A stretch of DNA of 64,000 bases, from NCBI GenBank assembly GCA_903882665.1, contig CAIRXW010000003.1, forward strand, positions 1-64,000. Direction: 5' to 3'. The notes below the pieces were generated by a model. The model saw only the letters and a list, made by a program, of their open reading frames with translations, had not been told where the DNA came from and did not search any database. The translations under genes were made by a program, and so were the position numbers. This DNA is from an uncultured Chlorobiaceae bacterium (GTDB lineage Bacteria > Bacteroidota > Chlorobiia > Chlorobiales > Chlorobiaceae). Shown in pieces: positions 49,797-57,443 of the stretch. Position 1 is the stretch's first letter. Each line of letters opens with the position of its first letter.

Positions 49797-49946
49797 GTGA
49801 TTGAATTGAATGGATTAACCGCAATGAAAATGAAGTGCCAGTAATATAGTGTATTCTTTTTGGATCGGGAAAGTAATGGCGACACCAAAAGCACAAGCAA
49901 ACGGAGGGATGCCTGTCGGGAAGAAAACGGGGAGGGAGTTACTTTG

Positions 49947-50246
49947 TTAAAACTTACCGGTTCTCATACGCCAATTTTTTGGATCACGATTGAGATGCAT
50001 GATGGCACCGACACGAATAACATCACTGTCTACTCTGTAAAGCACACCATAAGGGAAACGATTGAGCAAACATCGACGGGTTTGTCTCGAAAACAATGGC
50101 CACGATTCAGGGAAAACCTTGACCCGATCAAAAGCACGTTTGACTTCGGCAGCAAATTCATACCCAAGTCCGGGGCATTGTGCATTGTAATAATCTACCG
50201 CCTCTGCAAATTCCTCTTCTGCAATGGAGAGAATGACAATATTCAT
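49947..50246 (-). CDS. RelE/ParE family toxin
   Basis: The 99-aa protein has the ParE/RelE fold pattern: AEEEFAEAVDYYNAQCPGLG near residue 9, FPESWPLFSRQTRRCLLNRFPYGVLYRV, and a final beta strand with VIRVGAIMHLNRDPKNW. It overlaps the antitoxin gene by 4 bp. It probably inhibits gyrase (ParE) or cleaves mRNA (RelE); the choice cannot be made by eye. It lies between the DGR core and target 1. Confidence 0.88.
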   Translation of the reverse strand: MNIVILSIAEEEFAEAVDYYNAQCPGLGYEFAAEVKRAFDRVKVFPESWPLFSRQTRRCLLNRFPYGVLYRVDSDVIRVGAIMHLNRDPKNWRMRTGKF

Positions 50247-50467
50247 CTCTGATTGATCCTTGCAAAAACATCTTCTGCTGATGACGCCTTGATTTCACCA
50301 CGGTCATAAGCGTCAAATCGAGATTCGACCTCTTCTGCCCACGCAGCATCGACGGTATTGCGTACGGCACAATCAAAACTCTGAAAAAGTTTTTCGATAA
50401 GCTCAGCCCTCTCTACAGGAAGCAAATCGAGAGCATCTTTGAAAATACGTTCTGTGACTGCTGTCAT
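50243..50467 (-). CDS. Addiction-module antitoxin (Unstab_antitox type)
   Basis: The 74-aa acidic protein carries LDLLPVERAELIEKLFQSFD near residue 13 and ends with EDVFARINQR, matching the unstable-antitoxin family paired with ParE/RelE toxins. It precedes and overlaps the toxin gene in the usual order. Confidence 0.88.
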   Translation of the reverse strand: MTAVTERIFKDALDLLPVERAELIEKLFQSFDCAVRNTVDAAWAEEVESRFDAYDRGEIKASSAEDVFARINQR

Positions 50468-50721
50468 ATATCCTTAAAATTATCTTTGCGATTGTACAAT
50501 CCTCTTGATGACTGTATTTGCAATTCAGCAAAACTTCCTCTCAACAAGTTATGAAGAAAAGATGTTTTTTATCAAGAATATAAATGCCCGTCATCTTCGA
50601 AACGGCTATCCGGCTCGTCCTACCAATGCCGGGCATGGGTGGTGGCTCTTTTTGCCCTGAAGCCTTACAGGGGCAGGGTCATCAATCTGTTCAGAGGCAG
50701 TCATCCGACTTTGCTTTTGAG

Positions 50722-50853
50722 CTACGGGACGAAAACAAGGCGGAAGCCAACGTTGTTGTTCCGGTTGTCGGGTTGGTTGTTGTTCCGATTAGCCGACCGA
50801 CAGTTCTCGGCAGGGTTGTTCCAGCTCCCGCCACGAATTACACGGTTCGAACC
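50722..50853 (-). repeat. DGR template repeat (TR)
   Basis: This 132-bp non-coding repeat, 17 bp past the reverse-transcriptase stop, matches both VRs without gaps. Read in the VR frame it encodes twelve Asn codons (eleven AAC, one AAT) at positions that vary in the targets; AAC cannot become a stop by changes at adenine. The frame is not preceded by a target gene here, so the TR is RNA template only. It lies downstream of the RT on the same strand and is probably part of the RT transcript. Confidence 0.96.
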
Positions 50854-50870
50854 CACGACTGATGCCCTTG

Positions 50871-51872
50871 TCATTCAATGGCCACCATTGCAGAGTACAC
50901 ATTTTTTCGAAATTCTCTTGCATCGGCGTATTCGGTACATGCCACCAATGGCAAGGCGTGGTTTGCAAACTCTTTTTGTGTCCATCGCCCTGTTTGCAGG
51001 TAGTGGTCATAAAGCAGGGATTTCTGGATAAAACGCTTTTTGCTTTGCCGGGCAAGGCGCACAGATCCCGGAAAAAGCAAATAGCCCAGAAAGGGCAACC
51101 CTTTACTGCTCTCGTTCAAACAAAAGGGCTTGAGCTGAAGCCGCAACTCCCTTGAAAGATATTCCTGAAAGCGGTAGCCGATTTCGAGCAATGCCTCTTT
51201 ATCGTGATGCCACAACACCATGTCATCCATATAACGGACGTATGCTGGAATGCGCAGACCCTGTTTGAGATCATAATCGGCCATCGAAAGATAGTGGTTG
51301 GCAAAGTATTGGCTGGTCAGGTTGCCAATTGGAAGGCTTTTTTCGGCTGCGGTTGAGTAGCTGTCAATTATTTGCTGGAAAATCAACAGCACATCCTTGT
51401 CTTTGAACATACGACAAAGCTGTTGTTTCAAAATGGAGTGGTCAATGCTCTCAAAATATTTGCGGACATCAAGTTTCAGGAACCAGCGGTAGTGACGATG
51501 ATACTCCCGTGCCCTGTCGAGCGCCGAGTATGTGCCTTTTCCGGGTCGGCTTGCAAAACTGGTGGCAATCTGCTGCTTTTCGAACGAAGCGTGGCAGACA
51601 TTCATCAGCGCATGGTGCAGCACCTGCTGCGAAAAAGGTGTGGCACAAATCAACCGCTTTTTAGGGTCGTAAATAGTGAAGGTGTGATAACCTCCCGTTT
51701 CGACGGTGCCCGAAAGGAGTTGCTGCTGCAAGCGTTGCAAATTTTGCTGTAACTGCTTTTTATAGGAGTAAACGTAGTGTTTGGAAACTTTGCCTTTTTG
51801 CGCCTTGTAGAATGCCTCATAAAGATTCTTCAGATCAGCTATCTGCTGAAGCAACTGCCCCTGACGTTTCAT
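50871..51872 (-). CDS. DGR reverse transcriptase
   Basis: The 333-aa protein is a group II-like reverse transcriptase with the compact DGR layout. [13 protein letters not shown] (near 132) and [13 protein letters not shown] (YMDD near 214-217) form the active site. [16 protein letters not shown] (near 180) carries the motif 4 SQ variant seen in DGR RTs. It has no maturase, HNH or RNase H domain. I place the start at the ATG at 51872, inside the HRDC gene; the frame is open to 51989 but that segment is the HRDC gene in another frame. It copies TR RNA with adenine errors into VR. Confidence 0.95.
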   Translation of the reverse strand: MKRQGQLLQQIADLKNLYEAFYKAQKGKVSKHYVYSYKKQLQQNLQRLQQQLLSGTVETGGYHTFTIYDPKKRLICATPFSQQVLHHALMNVCHASFEKQQIATSFASRPGKGTYSALDRAREYHRHYRWFLKLDVRKYFESIDHSILKQQLCRMFKDKDVLLIFQQIIDSYSTAAEKSLPIGNLTSQYFANHYLSMADYDLKQGLRIPAYVRYMDDMVLWHHDKEALLEIGYRFQEYLSRELRLQLKPFCLNESSKGLPFLGYLLFPGSVRLARQSKKRFIQKSLLYDHYLQTGRWTQKEFANHALPLVACTEYADAREFRKNVYSAMVAIE

Positions 51873-52308
51873 TGGGTTCCGGGTTTTCAATGAAATAGTG
51901 AGCAAAACGCTCGGTTTTCTTTTCGCCAATGCCTTTGATGCTGAGCATACTTTTGATGGTGATCTCTTCGAGTTTTGCGAGTTCGGCAAGCTCTTCGTCG
52001 GTAAAGACGATAAAGGCCGAGAGCCCTTCTGTTGCGGCTACTGTTTTGCGTATTTCACGCAGGTGCGAAAATTTCTGAAATGTTGGCTCATCGAGCACTT
52101 GACGGTAATCAACCTTTGCCTTGCTCCCGGATACCGCGCTGAAGGCTTGCTCGATGTAACGAACACAAAAGCACCAGTTGGCTCCGTTATTGTTGCTGAT
52201 CAGCTTTTGCTCAATTTCCAGAATTTTATGTGCTTTGAGAAAGGTGTTCATCTCCTGTAGCGCGCTCCCGCTGTCACCGATGGGTATGGTAAAAAGTTTT
52301 ATCTGCAT
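51835..52308 (-). CDS. HRDC-domain DGR accessory protein
   Basis: The 157-aa protein has a conserved N-terminus (MQIKLFTIPIGDSGSALQEMN) and a C-terminal HRDC helical domain (residues about 80-145) with FQKFSHLREIRKTVAATEGL and LSIKGIGEKKTERFAHYF. HRDC proteins are recorded as accessory genes in a subset of DGRs, where they replace or supplement Avd. It overlaps the RT gene by 38 bp, implying translational coupling. It probably assists cDNA priming or RT-nucleic acid binding; this is inference. Confidence 0.85.
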   Translation of the reverse strand: MQIKLFTIPIGDSGSALQEMNTFLKAHKILEIEQKLISNNNGANWCFCVRYIEQAFSAVSGSKAKVDYRQVLDEPTFQKFSHLREIRKTVAATEGLSAFIVFTDEELAELAKLEEITIKSMLSIKGIGEKKTERFAHYFIENPEPNETSGAVASADS

Positions 52309-52347
52309 GAGCGATTGATCATTGTCACTTTTTCAAAAATGTCGGCG

Positions 52348-52364
52348 GACCACCTTCGGTGGTC
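52348..52364. terminator. Hairpin between target 2 and the HRDC gene
   Basis: A perfect 7-bp stem (gaccacc / ggtggtc) with a TTC loop. On the minus strand a short U-run (ATTTTTG) follows about ten bases later, so partial termination before the HRDC-RT genes is possible. Confidence 0.5.
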
Positions 52365-52401
52365 GGTTCTGTAGTCGGTGGTTACATGAAAATCATGGCG
52401 C

Positions 52402-52426
52402 ACGGCAGTTCGTCCCTCTCTGCCGT
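52402..52426 (-). repeat. DGR-associated hairpin 3' of VR2
   Basis: A perfect 7-bp stem (acggcag / ctgccgt) with an 11-base loop, 63 bp beyond VR2. It is the counterpart of the structure at 46171-46195, with the stem conserved and the loop different. Confidence 0.7.
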
Positions 52427-52440
52427 TCACCACGATTTTG

Positions 52441-52489
52441 TAACTGCCCTCTCGCTCAAAAAGCAAAGCCGGAATGAGCTGCCAACTGA
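52441..52489 (-). repeat. Conserved flank 3' of VR2
   Basis: Identical to the block after VR1 (46211-46259). Located between VR2 and its hairpin. Confidence 0.75.
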
Positions 52490-52621
52490 CTACGGGACGA
52501 AAACAAGGCGGAAGCCAACGTAGTTGTACCGGCTGACGGGTAGGCGGTTGCGCCGATAAGCCGACCGACAGCGCTCGGCAGGGTTGTACCAGCTCCCGCC
52601 ACGAAGAACACGGTTCGAACC
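52490..52621 (-). repeat. DGR variable repeat VR2
   Basis: VR2 aligns to the TR without gaps (offset 1768 bp) and differs at 15 positions, all at coding-strand adenines. The first 28 bases from the 3' end are identical to the TR. Asn codons have become Tyr, Arg or Ser, and others changed (Ile to Leu, Asp to Val, Gln to Leu). It ends at the stop codon of target 2. Confidence 0.96.
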
Positions 52622-54733
52622 GGTTGCAGGGCCAATCGGATTTTCAACTATCCCCTTTGCTTTACACTCGTCATAAAAGCTCTCACCATACCAGTCGGTG
52701 CACCACTCCCACACATTGCCGTGCATATTGTACAATCCAAACGCATTAGGTTCCAGACTCTCAACTGCTACCGTATTATTCCGATACTCTCCTTTAGGGT
52801 GTTTGTTGTACGGAAAGTTGCCGTTATAATTCGCCTGTTTTGTTGTCAGATTTTCACCTGTACTGAATGGTGTTGTTGTGCCTGCCCGGCATGCATACTC
52901 CCACTCCGCTTCTGTGGGCAACCGGTATGTTTTCCCGGTTTTTGAACTCAACCAGGAACAATATGCCGTAGCATCGTTCCAGCTTACATGCAACACCGGA
53001 TGATTGTATTCTTCTGGTTGACGCTTCTCTCCCGACACACCATGCCGCCAGTTTATACCCGTTTTATCAATCCACGCTTTTCCATCCCATATTCTGCTGC
53101 TGTTTTGCTTTTCCGCCTCTGTCTGATACTTTAACTCTTCAATAAATCTCTTGAAATCAGCGATGGTCACCGCATATTTGCACATATAATAATCAGACAA
53201 TGTTACAGAATGCTGCATCTCAATATTTTCTCTGCCTCTTTCGTTGTCTGGACTGCCCATTAAAAACTCGTCACGTTCTATCCTTACATAATTTGATAAA
53301 ACAAGAGAAGCTATACCAGCTTCCGAACAAAACTGTTTTACCATATCCATTCCGGTAAAATCAAGCTTCATGGCAAAATCAGGATTTTCGGCAGCTTCTT
53401 TTGCCAGAAAAAACTCAAGAATTGACTTATGGGAAAATTTCCAGTTGTTTTCTGCGTCACGCGTCATAAGCGATTCTCCTGTCATGTGATAATCTTGTAA
53501 ATCAACATTAACATCAGTCGCATCTTTTCTGGATAAATAAAGCACTTTTGTCTCTTTTCGTTTTTCGTAAATGCGCAAAGCTATCTGGCGAGAATAGTAA
53601 TGAAGACTTTGTCTGAATTTTTCAGAGTCGTTATGTTCATCTTCCCTTTTTTTAACTTCCCTGTTAATCCATCCATCTACAAGAGCTTGATAAATTTGAT
53701 ATGTATTGCTGTATCTTTTTGTGCTATCAACCAGCACCTCAATGTAATTAAGCAGCATCGGGCGAACCATAAGTTTTTTAGAATTGTGCACAATTTGACT
53801 GGCAATGGCTTTTTTTCTGCGTTTCCGGATATTTAACTTGCCATATTTTTTATCCAGATACCGATTAATATCATGGTCATCAAACGGTGAGAGATACATT
53901 TTCACCAGTTCATAGTTACCCTTGTCATCATGGCGTCTGATTTCCAGTTTATATGGCTTGTTCTCATTCTGTTCAGGAAAATATTGTGTTCGACAGGTCA
54001 TAACAACCTTACGGAAATCACATACGGAGTCAATCACCTCATTGAGTACCTTGTCAAACCATTGTTTATCATTATCATTGCCATTATTGCTTTCAGGACA
54101 ATCTACAAGTGTATCGGGAGGTATCAATTTATTATACTCATCGAAAGCATCAAGCAATAATATTGTTTTTGCTGGATCTTCTTTTTTTTTGATCTTTTTG
54201 ATGTTATCAAGAATTTTCGTATCACCAAAAGGCAACAATTTTATTTTATATTTTTTTTTAAAATTAAAAAACGAGGTGTACCTCCAATAAAGATTGATCA
54301 TAAATGTTGTTTTCCCCATTCCAGAGTCCGCAAGCACCAGGTAAAATCTGTTTTCTTCTTTTTTCCTGAATGCTTCTTCTATAAAAAACGGTATTAATGG
54401 TTTCCGCACAATAAAAGCACCAGAGGTACCTGGCTCATCCTCAATTGAGGGGGTAATATTCTGTGCTCTGGTCTCAATATAGTATTGTGTTTTAGACTGC
54501 ACATTCTCAGGATTAAACTGATATTCAACCAACTCCCTGCTTGTCTTGCAGTTTCGATAATGATTGTACAATCGTTTAATGAGTAATCTGCAGCAATAAA
54601 AAATAAAGCCCACAACTCCCCAGGTTGCCCAGCCTTGTGTTCCGGTCAATGCGTTGTTTATCCAGTCAATGATCATCTTCATGCTTTTATCACTTATGAT
54701 TTCAACTCGCCTTATATTTATTTCAGGATTCAA
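52490..54733 (-). CDS. DGR target 2: membrane-anchored NACHT-FGE/C-lectin protein
   Basis: The 747-aa protein has one predicted membrane helix near residues 33-53, a NACHT/STAND NTPase from about 110 (Walker A ADSGMGKTT at 135-143; Walker B TILLLDAFDEY near 190) and an FGE-sulfatase/C-type lectin domain from about 486 (EFLMGSPDNERGREN, VLHVSWNDATAYCSWLS, GNVWEWCTDWYG, RGGSW) ending in VR2. The predicted start is TTG 54733; ATG 54679 (residue 19) is an alternative. It lacks the phosphoesterase of target 1, so membrane disruption or signalling is a possible output. It heads the target 2-HRDC-RT-TR order on the minus strand. Confidence 0.92.
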   Translation of the reverse strand: MNPEINIRRVEIISDKSMKMIIDWINNALTGTQGWATWGVVGFIFYCCRLLIKRLYNHYRNCKTSRELVEYQFNPENVQSKTQYYIETRAQNITPSIEDEPGTSGAFIVRKPLIPFFIEEAFRKKEENRFYLVLADSGMGKTTFMINLYWRYTSFFNFKKKYKIKLLPFGDTKILDNIKKIKKKEDPAKTILLLDAFDEYNKLIPPDTLVDCPESNNGNDNDKQWFDKVLNEVIDSVCDFRKVVMTCRTQYFPEQNENKPYKLEIRRHDDKGNYELVKMYLSPFDDHDINRYLDKKYGKLNIRKRRKKAIASQIVHNSKKLMVRPMLLNYIEVLVDSTKRYSNTYQIYQALVDGWINREVKKREDEHNDSEKFRQSLHYYSRQIALRIYEKRKETKVLYLSRKDATDVNVDLQDYHMTGESLMTRDAENNWKFSHKSILEFFLAKEAAENPDFAMKLDFTGMDMVKQFCSEAGIASLVLSNYVRIERDEFLMGSPDNERGRENIEMQHSVTLSDYYMCKYAVTIADFKRFIEELKYQTEAEKQNSSRIWDGKAWIDKTGINWRHGVSGEKRQPEEYNHPVLHVSWNDATAYCSWLSSKTGKTYRLPTEAEWEYACRAGTTTPFSTGENLTTKQANYNGNFPYNKHPKGEYRNNTVAVESLEPNAFGLYNMHGNVWEWCTDWYGESFYDECKAKGIVENPIGPATGSNRVLRGGSWYNPAERCRSAYRRNRLPVSRYNYVGFRLVFVP

Positions 54734-55079
54734 AAAAGACCTTTCTCAAACCCCCACCATCATCGATGGAAAGAATATTCCCTCCTTGGAACTCTGCCTG
54801 ACAGCGGTTGATATTGAACATCTTTTCGAATGTTGTTTCCAGGACGATGACTGCTTTGAGGTTAAGTTTGGTGTCGGCGAGTTTTTGCTCTCTGGTTTTG
54901 ATCTTTTTGCAAAGGCCGAATGTCGGGTTGCTGAGGCTGCGATTACCGATAACGTTCTCTCCTGCCGGTAAGTTAAAGAAGGAATGATGGTCACGGAGAA
55001 ACCTTGCTTCGCTTTCGTAGCCATTGGCCACGCCTGCCTTTTTTGCATGAGCCCAAAGTTCTGCCAGTTGAGGTGTCAT
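54723..55079 (-). CDS. Hypothetical 118-aa protein or gene remnant
   Basis: The frame overlaps the start of target 2 by 11 bp. The product is soluble, with a mixed charged composition (starts MTPQLAELWAHAKKAG). I recognise no family. It may be a real small gene at the head of the target 2 operon or the eroded end of a longer gene. Base composition is close to that of the island. Confidence 0.35.
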   Translation of the reverse strand: MTPQLAELWAHAKKAGVANGYESEARFLRDHHSFFNLPAGENVIGNRSLSNPTFGLCKKIKTREQKLADTKLNLKAVIVLETTFEKMFNINRCQAEFQGGNILSIDDGGGLRKVFFES

Positions 55080-55481
55080 GAAGGAAAAGTGACCAGTGCA
55101 ACAAAATAATCCGCACTCAAAAGCACGTTAAAACGCAGCAGTGATGTAATTTGCTAAATACAAAATAGCTGCGTGATATACAAGTGAGGTTGGAGGGACT
55201 CCCCTTGCCACTTTATGACAAAAAAGGCGTTCAGGATAGCGGACGGGCTGGTAAACGGAAGCATATTCTGATGCCTATTCCATAATTTACGGCCTTTGAT
55301 TCCATAATTTACGTTTTTATATCTTCATATATCAACTAGTTAAATCTAATCGAGCAGGTTTTCCGCCCTTATCGCTTACTCTTATAGACAGGCTCTGAAT
55401 AACCTGATCCGCCGGAAATCGGAAGAAAGAGCGTCTGACGTTATGACAGGTCATCAATAACGGATTTCAAAGCGACGCATT
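55080..55481. other. AT-rich spacer with a 15-bp direct repeat
   Basis: No gene is visible in this 402-bp stretch at the island border. It contains two exact copies of ATTCCATAATTTACG at 55277-55291 and 55299-55313, 22 bp apart, about two helical turns. They could be operator half-sites or part of a decayed element. No IS ends or tRNA are present. Confidence 0.5.
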
Positions 55482-56183
55482 ATGAAAAAATCTTTCAGTT
55501 GGCGGGTGTTTACAAGCTTCGGGCTTTTTCTCTCTTTTTTCATGCTTCTCGTCTCAGGCGTGATTCTTTATATTTTTCCAGGCAGAAGTCCGGGAGTTGT
55601 CTGGGTGATGGGCGGACTTACAAAACCAGCCTGGCAAAATCAGCATATCATTTTTGGATTCGCCTTTTCCCTGCTCTCTCTTGGCCATCTTTTTCTTATT
55701 AACTGGCATGCGTTCCTCTCCTACCTGAAAACAAAGACAACCCAGGGAATGGAGCGCCCCATCGAACTGTTGACGATACTCATTCTCTCACTGGTTGTTG
55801 GTTTCGGTACCTTTTTCAATATCCAGCCTTTTTCGGCCATTCTTGAGTTTGGTAAAAAAATCTCAAACTCCTGGGAGCCGAAAGAAAAACAGACACCGAA
55901 GCCTTTTGCTGAACGTTTGACGCTTGCGGATTTTTCTCAGCAAGAGGCTCACGGGGAGCATCACAAAGCGTATGGTCAGAAAGTGGAGGATTTTGACACC
56001 CCAGGCTCATCGTCATCAAGGGAACTTGCTTTCAGTGAGGAAGAAAATGAATCTGCCCCCGACAGCTCCGACAGAAGAAGCAACGCCATTACCGAAGAGC
56101 AGAGCAGGCCCGTGAGCGATGTGCAGGCACCTGATGACGCATTGCATCGCCGAACACAAAAGAGTTGTTCATCATGCCACTAA
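55482..56183 (+). CDS. DUF4405-like membrane protein ending in a CxxCH motif
   Basis: The 233-aa protein has three predicted membrane helices (residues about 12-33, 48-72 and 96-116) with conserved-looking His in QHIIFGFAF and SLGHLFLINWHAFLSYLK, as in DUF4405/cytochrome-b-like membrane proteins. Residues 130-225 form a low-complexity Ser/Glu-rich tail. The last five residues are CSSCH, exactly the c-type haem attachment motif, followed at once by the stop. It starts after a weak ribosome site. Confidence 0.75.
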   Translation: MKKSFSWRVFTSFGLFLSFFMLLVSGVILYIFPGRSPGVVWVMGGLTKPAWQNQHIIFGFAFSLLSLGHLFLINWHAFLSYLKTKTTQGMERPIELLTILILSLVVGFGTFFNIQPFSAILEFGKKISNSWEPKEKQTPKPFAERLTLADFSQQEAHGEHHKAYGQKVEDFDTPGSSSSRELAFSEEENESAPDSSDRRSNAITEEQSRPVSDVQAPDDALHRRTQKSCSSCH

Positions 56184-56486
56184 AGGAGTACCAAATGCAA
56201 TCCCGAGATACCTCCAAGAGCGGAACAAGTGACGCGTGGATTTTTTTCAGACACAAAGAAGCTTAAAATATTTCGGGAACGGCAAATTTGCTTTCTTTAT
56301 TTATCTTCCATCTTTCTTGATCATACAGTATCAACGGAATCAACAGGAAGAATTCCCTGATAATCTGTAACTTTCATGCAAAGCCGAAGCCGGTTTTGTA
56401 TGAATTTTTCCTTTCAACTTATTGATATAAAAAGAGTTCGAGGGATTAACATAACACGATTTCCACTAACAAGGGATTAAAAAAGT
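56184..56486. other. Intergenic region before dapA
   Basis: The 303-bp spacer is AT-rich and should hold the dapA promoter. I see no gene, terminator or conserved RNA. Confidence 0.5.
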
Positions 56487-57377
56487 ATGTCCACACGATA
56501 CCTTTCAGGATCTGCCGTTGCTCTGGTAACCCCGTTCAAAGCGGACAGCTCCGTCGATACCGATGCATTAAGACGGCTGGTGCAGTTTCATCTTGAGGCA
56601 GGAACCGATATCATCATAACCTGTGGAACGACGGGTGAGTCGCCTACACTTTCCGGGGATGAGCAGTTTGATATTATCCGCACCGTAAAGAGTGAGGCTG
56701 GCAACAATATTATCGTAGCAGCAGGTGCTGGCACCAATGATACAAAACATGCGGTTGAGCTGGCGAAAAATGCCGAGAAAGCTGGCGCTGCGGCGATTCT
56801 GTCGGTTGCTCCCTATTACAACAAGCCTTCGCAGGAGGGGATTTATCAGCACTACCGCCATATCGCCGAGGCTGTCTCTGTGCCGATTATCATTTATAAT
56901 GTTCCAGGGAGAACCGGGTGCAATGTTGCTGCGTCAACCATTCTGCGGCTTGCAAAAGATTTTGAAAATATTGCGGCCGTCAAGGAGGCTTCTGAAAATA
57001 TCAGCCAGATCTCTGAGCTTCTTGAGGAAAGACCTGCACATTTTTCGGTGCTGACCGGTGAGGATTCGCTGATTCTGCCCTTCATGGCAATGGGGGGAGA
57101 CGGAGCCATTTCTGTTGCGGCGAACCAGATTCCTTCACAGATCAAGCAACTGATCGAGGCTGCCAGACGGGGCGATCTTGAGTCTGCCCGCTCCATCAAC
57201 CGCCGCTATCGCAAGCTGTTAAAACTGAACTTTATTGAGAGCAATCCGGTGCCGGTAAAGTACGCCCTGTCAAGAATGAGGATGATCGAGGAGAATTACC
57301 GTCTGCCGCTGGTACCGCTCTCAGCCGAAAATAAACAGCTCGTCGACCAGGAGCTGAAGTCACTTGGCCTCATCTGA
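56487..57377 (+). CDS. dapA: 4-hydroxy-tetrahydrodipicolinate synthase
   Basis: The 296-aa aldolase condenses pyruvate and aspartate semialdehyde for lysine and peptidoglycan. Motifs are [50 protein letters not shown] with the catalytic Tyr, and the Schiff-base lysine in [11 protein letters not shown] near residue 165. Length is typical. A long hairpin follows. Confidence 0.97.
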   Translation: MSTRYLSGSAVALVTPFKADSSVDTDALRRLVQFHLEAGTDIIITCGTTGESPTLSGDEQFDIIRTVKSEAGNNIIVAAGAGTNDTKHAVELAKNAEKAGAAAILSVAPYYNKPSQEGIYQHYRHIAEAVSVPIIIYNVPGRTGCNVAASTILRLAKDFENIAAVKEASENISQISELLEERPAHFSVLTGEDSLILPFMAMGGDGAISVAANQIPSQIKQLIEAARRGDLESARSINRRYRKLLKLNFIESNPVPVKYALSRMRMIEENYRLPLVPLSAENKQLVDQELKSLGLI

Positions 57378-57393
57378 ACAGCCCCCTCTTTCA

Positions 57394-57431
57394 GCCCTTT
57401 AAGCTGCTGGCCCGCCATTAGCTTAAAGGGC
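57394..57431. terminator. Hairpin between convergent dapA and gcvPA
   Basis: A 12-bp perfect stem (gccctttaagct / agcttaaagggc) with a 14-base loop lies between the two stop codons. It has no U-run but may serve both convergent genes. Confidence 0.7.
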
Positions 57432-57443
57432 CTGTAAGCCCTA

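Noticed and set aside
50838-50860. GGTTCGAACCC resembling a tRNA T-loop
   Set aside because: It lies at the end of the TR and the same bases occur in VR2 inside a coding sequence; no acceptor or anticodon stems can be formed around it.
50584-51155. Plus-strand open frames across the template repeat and RT end
   Set aside because: They are antisense shadows of the TR and RT, with no recognised domain; TR is best read as non-coding RNA template.
50871-51872. Group II intron or retron as the source of the reverse transcriptase
   Set aside because: There is no maturase (domain X), HNH domain, intron 5'/3' ends or msr/msd-like inverted repeats. The TR/VR pair and the HRDC neighbour fit a DGR.
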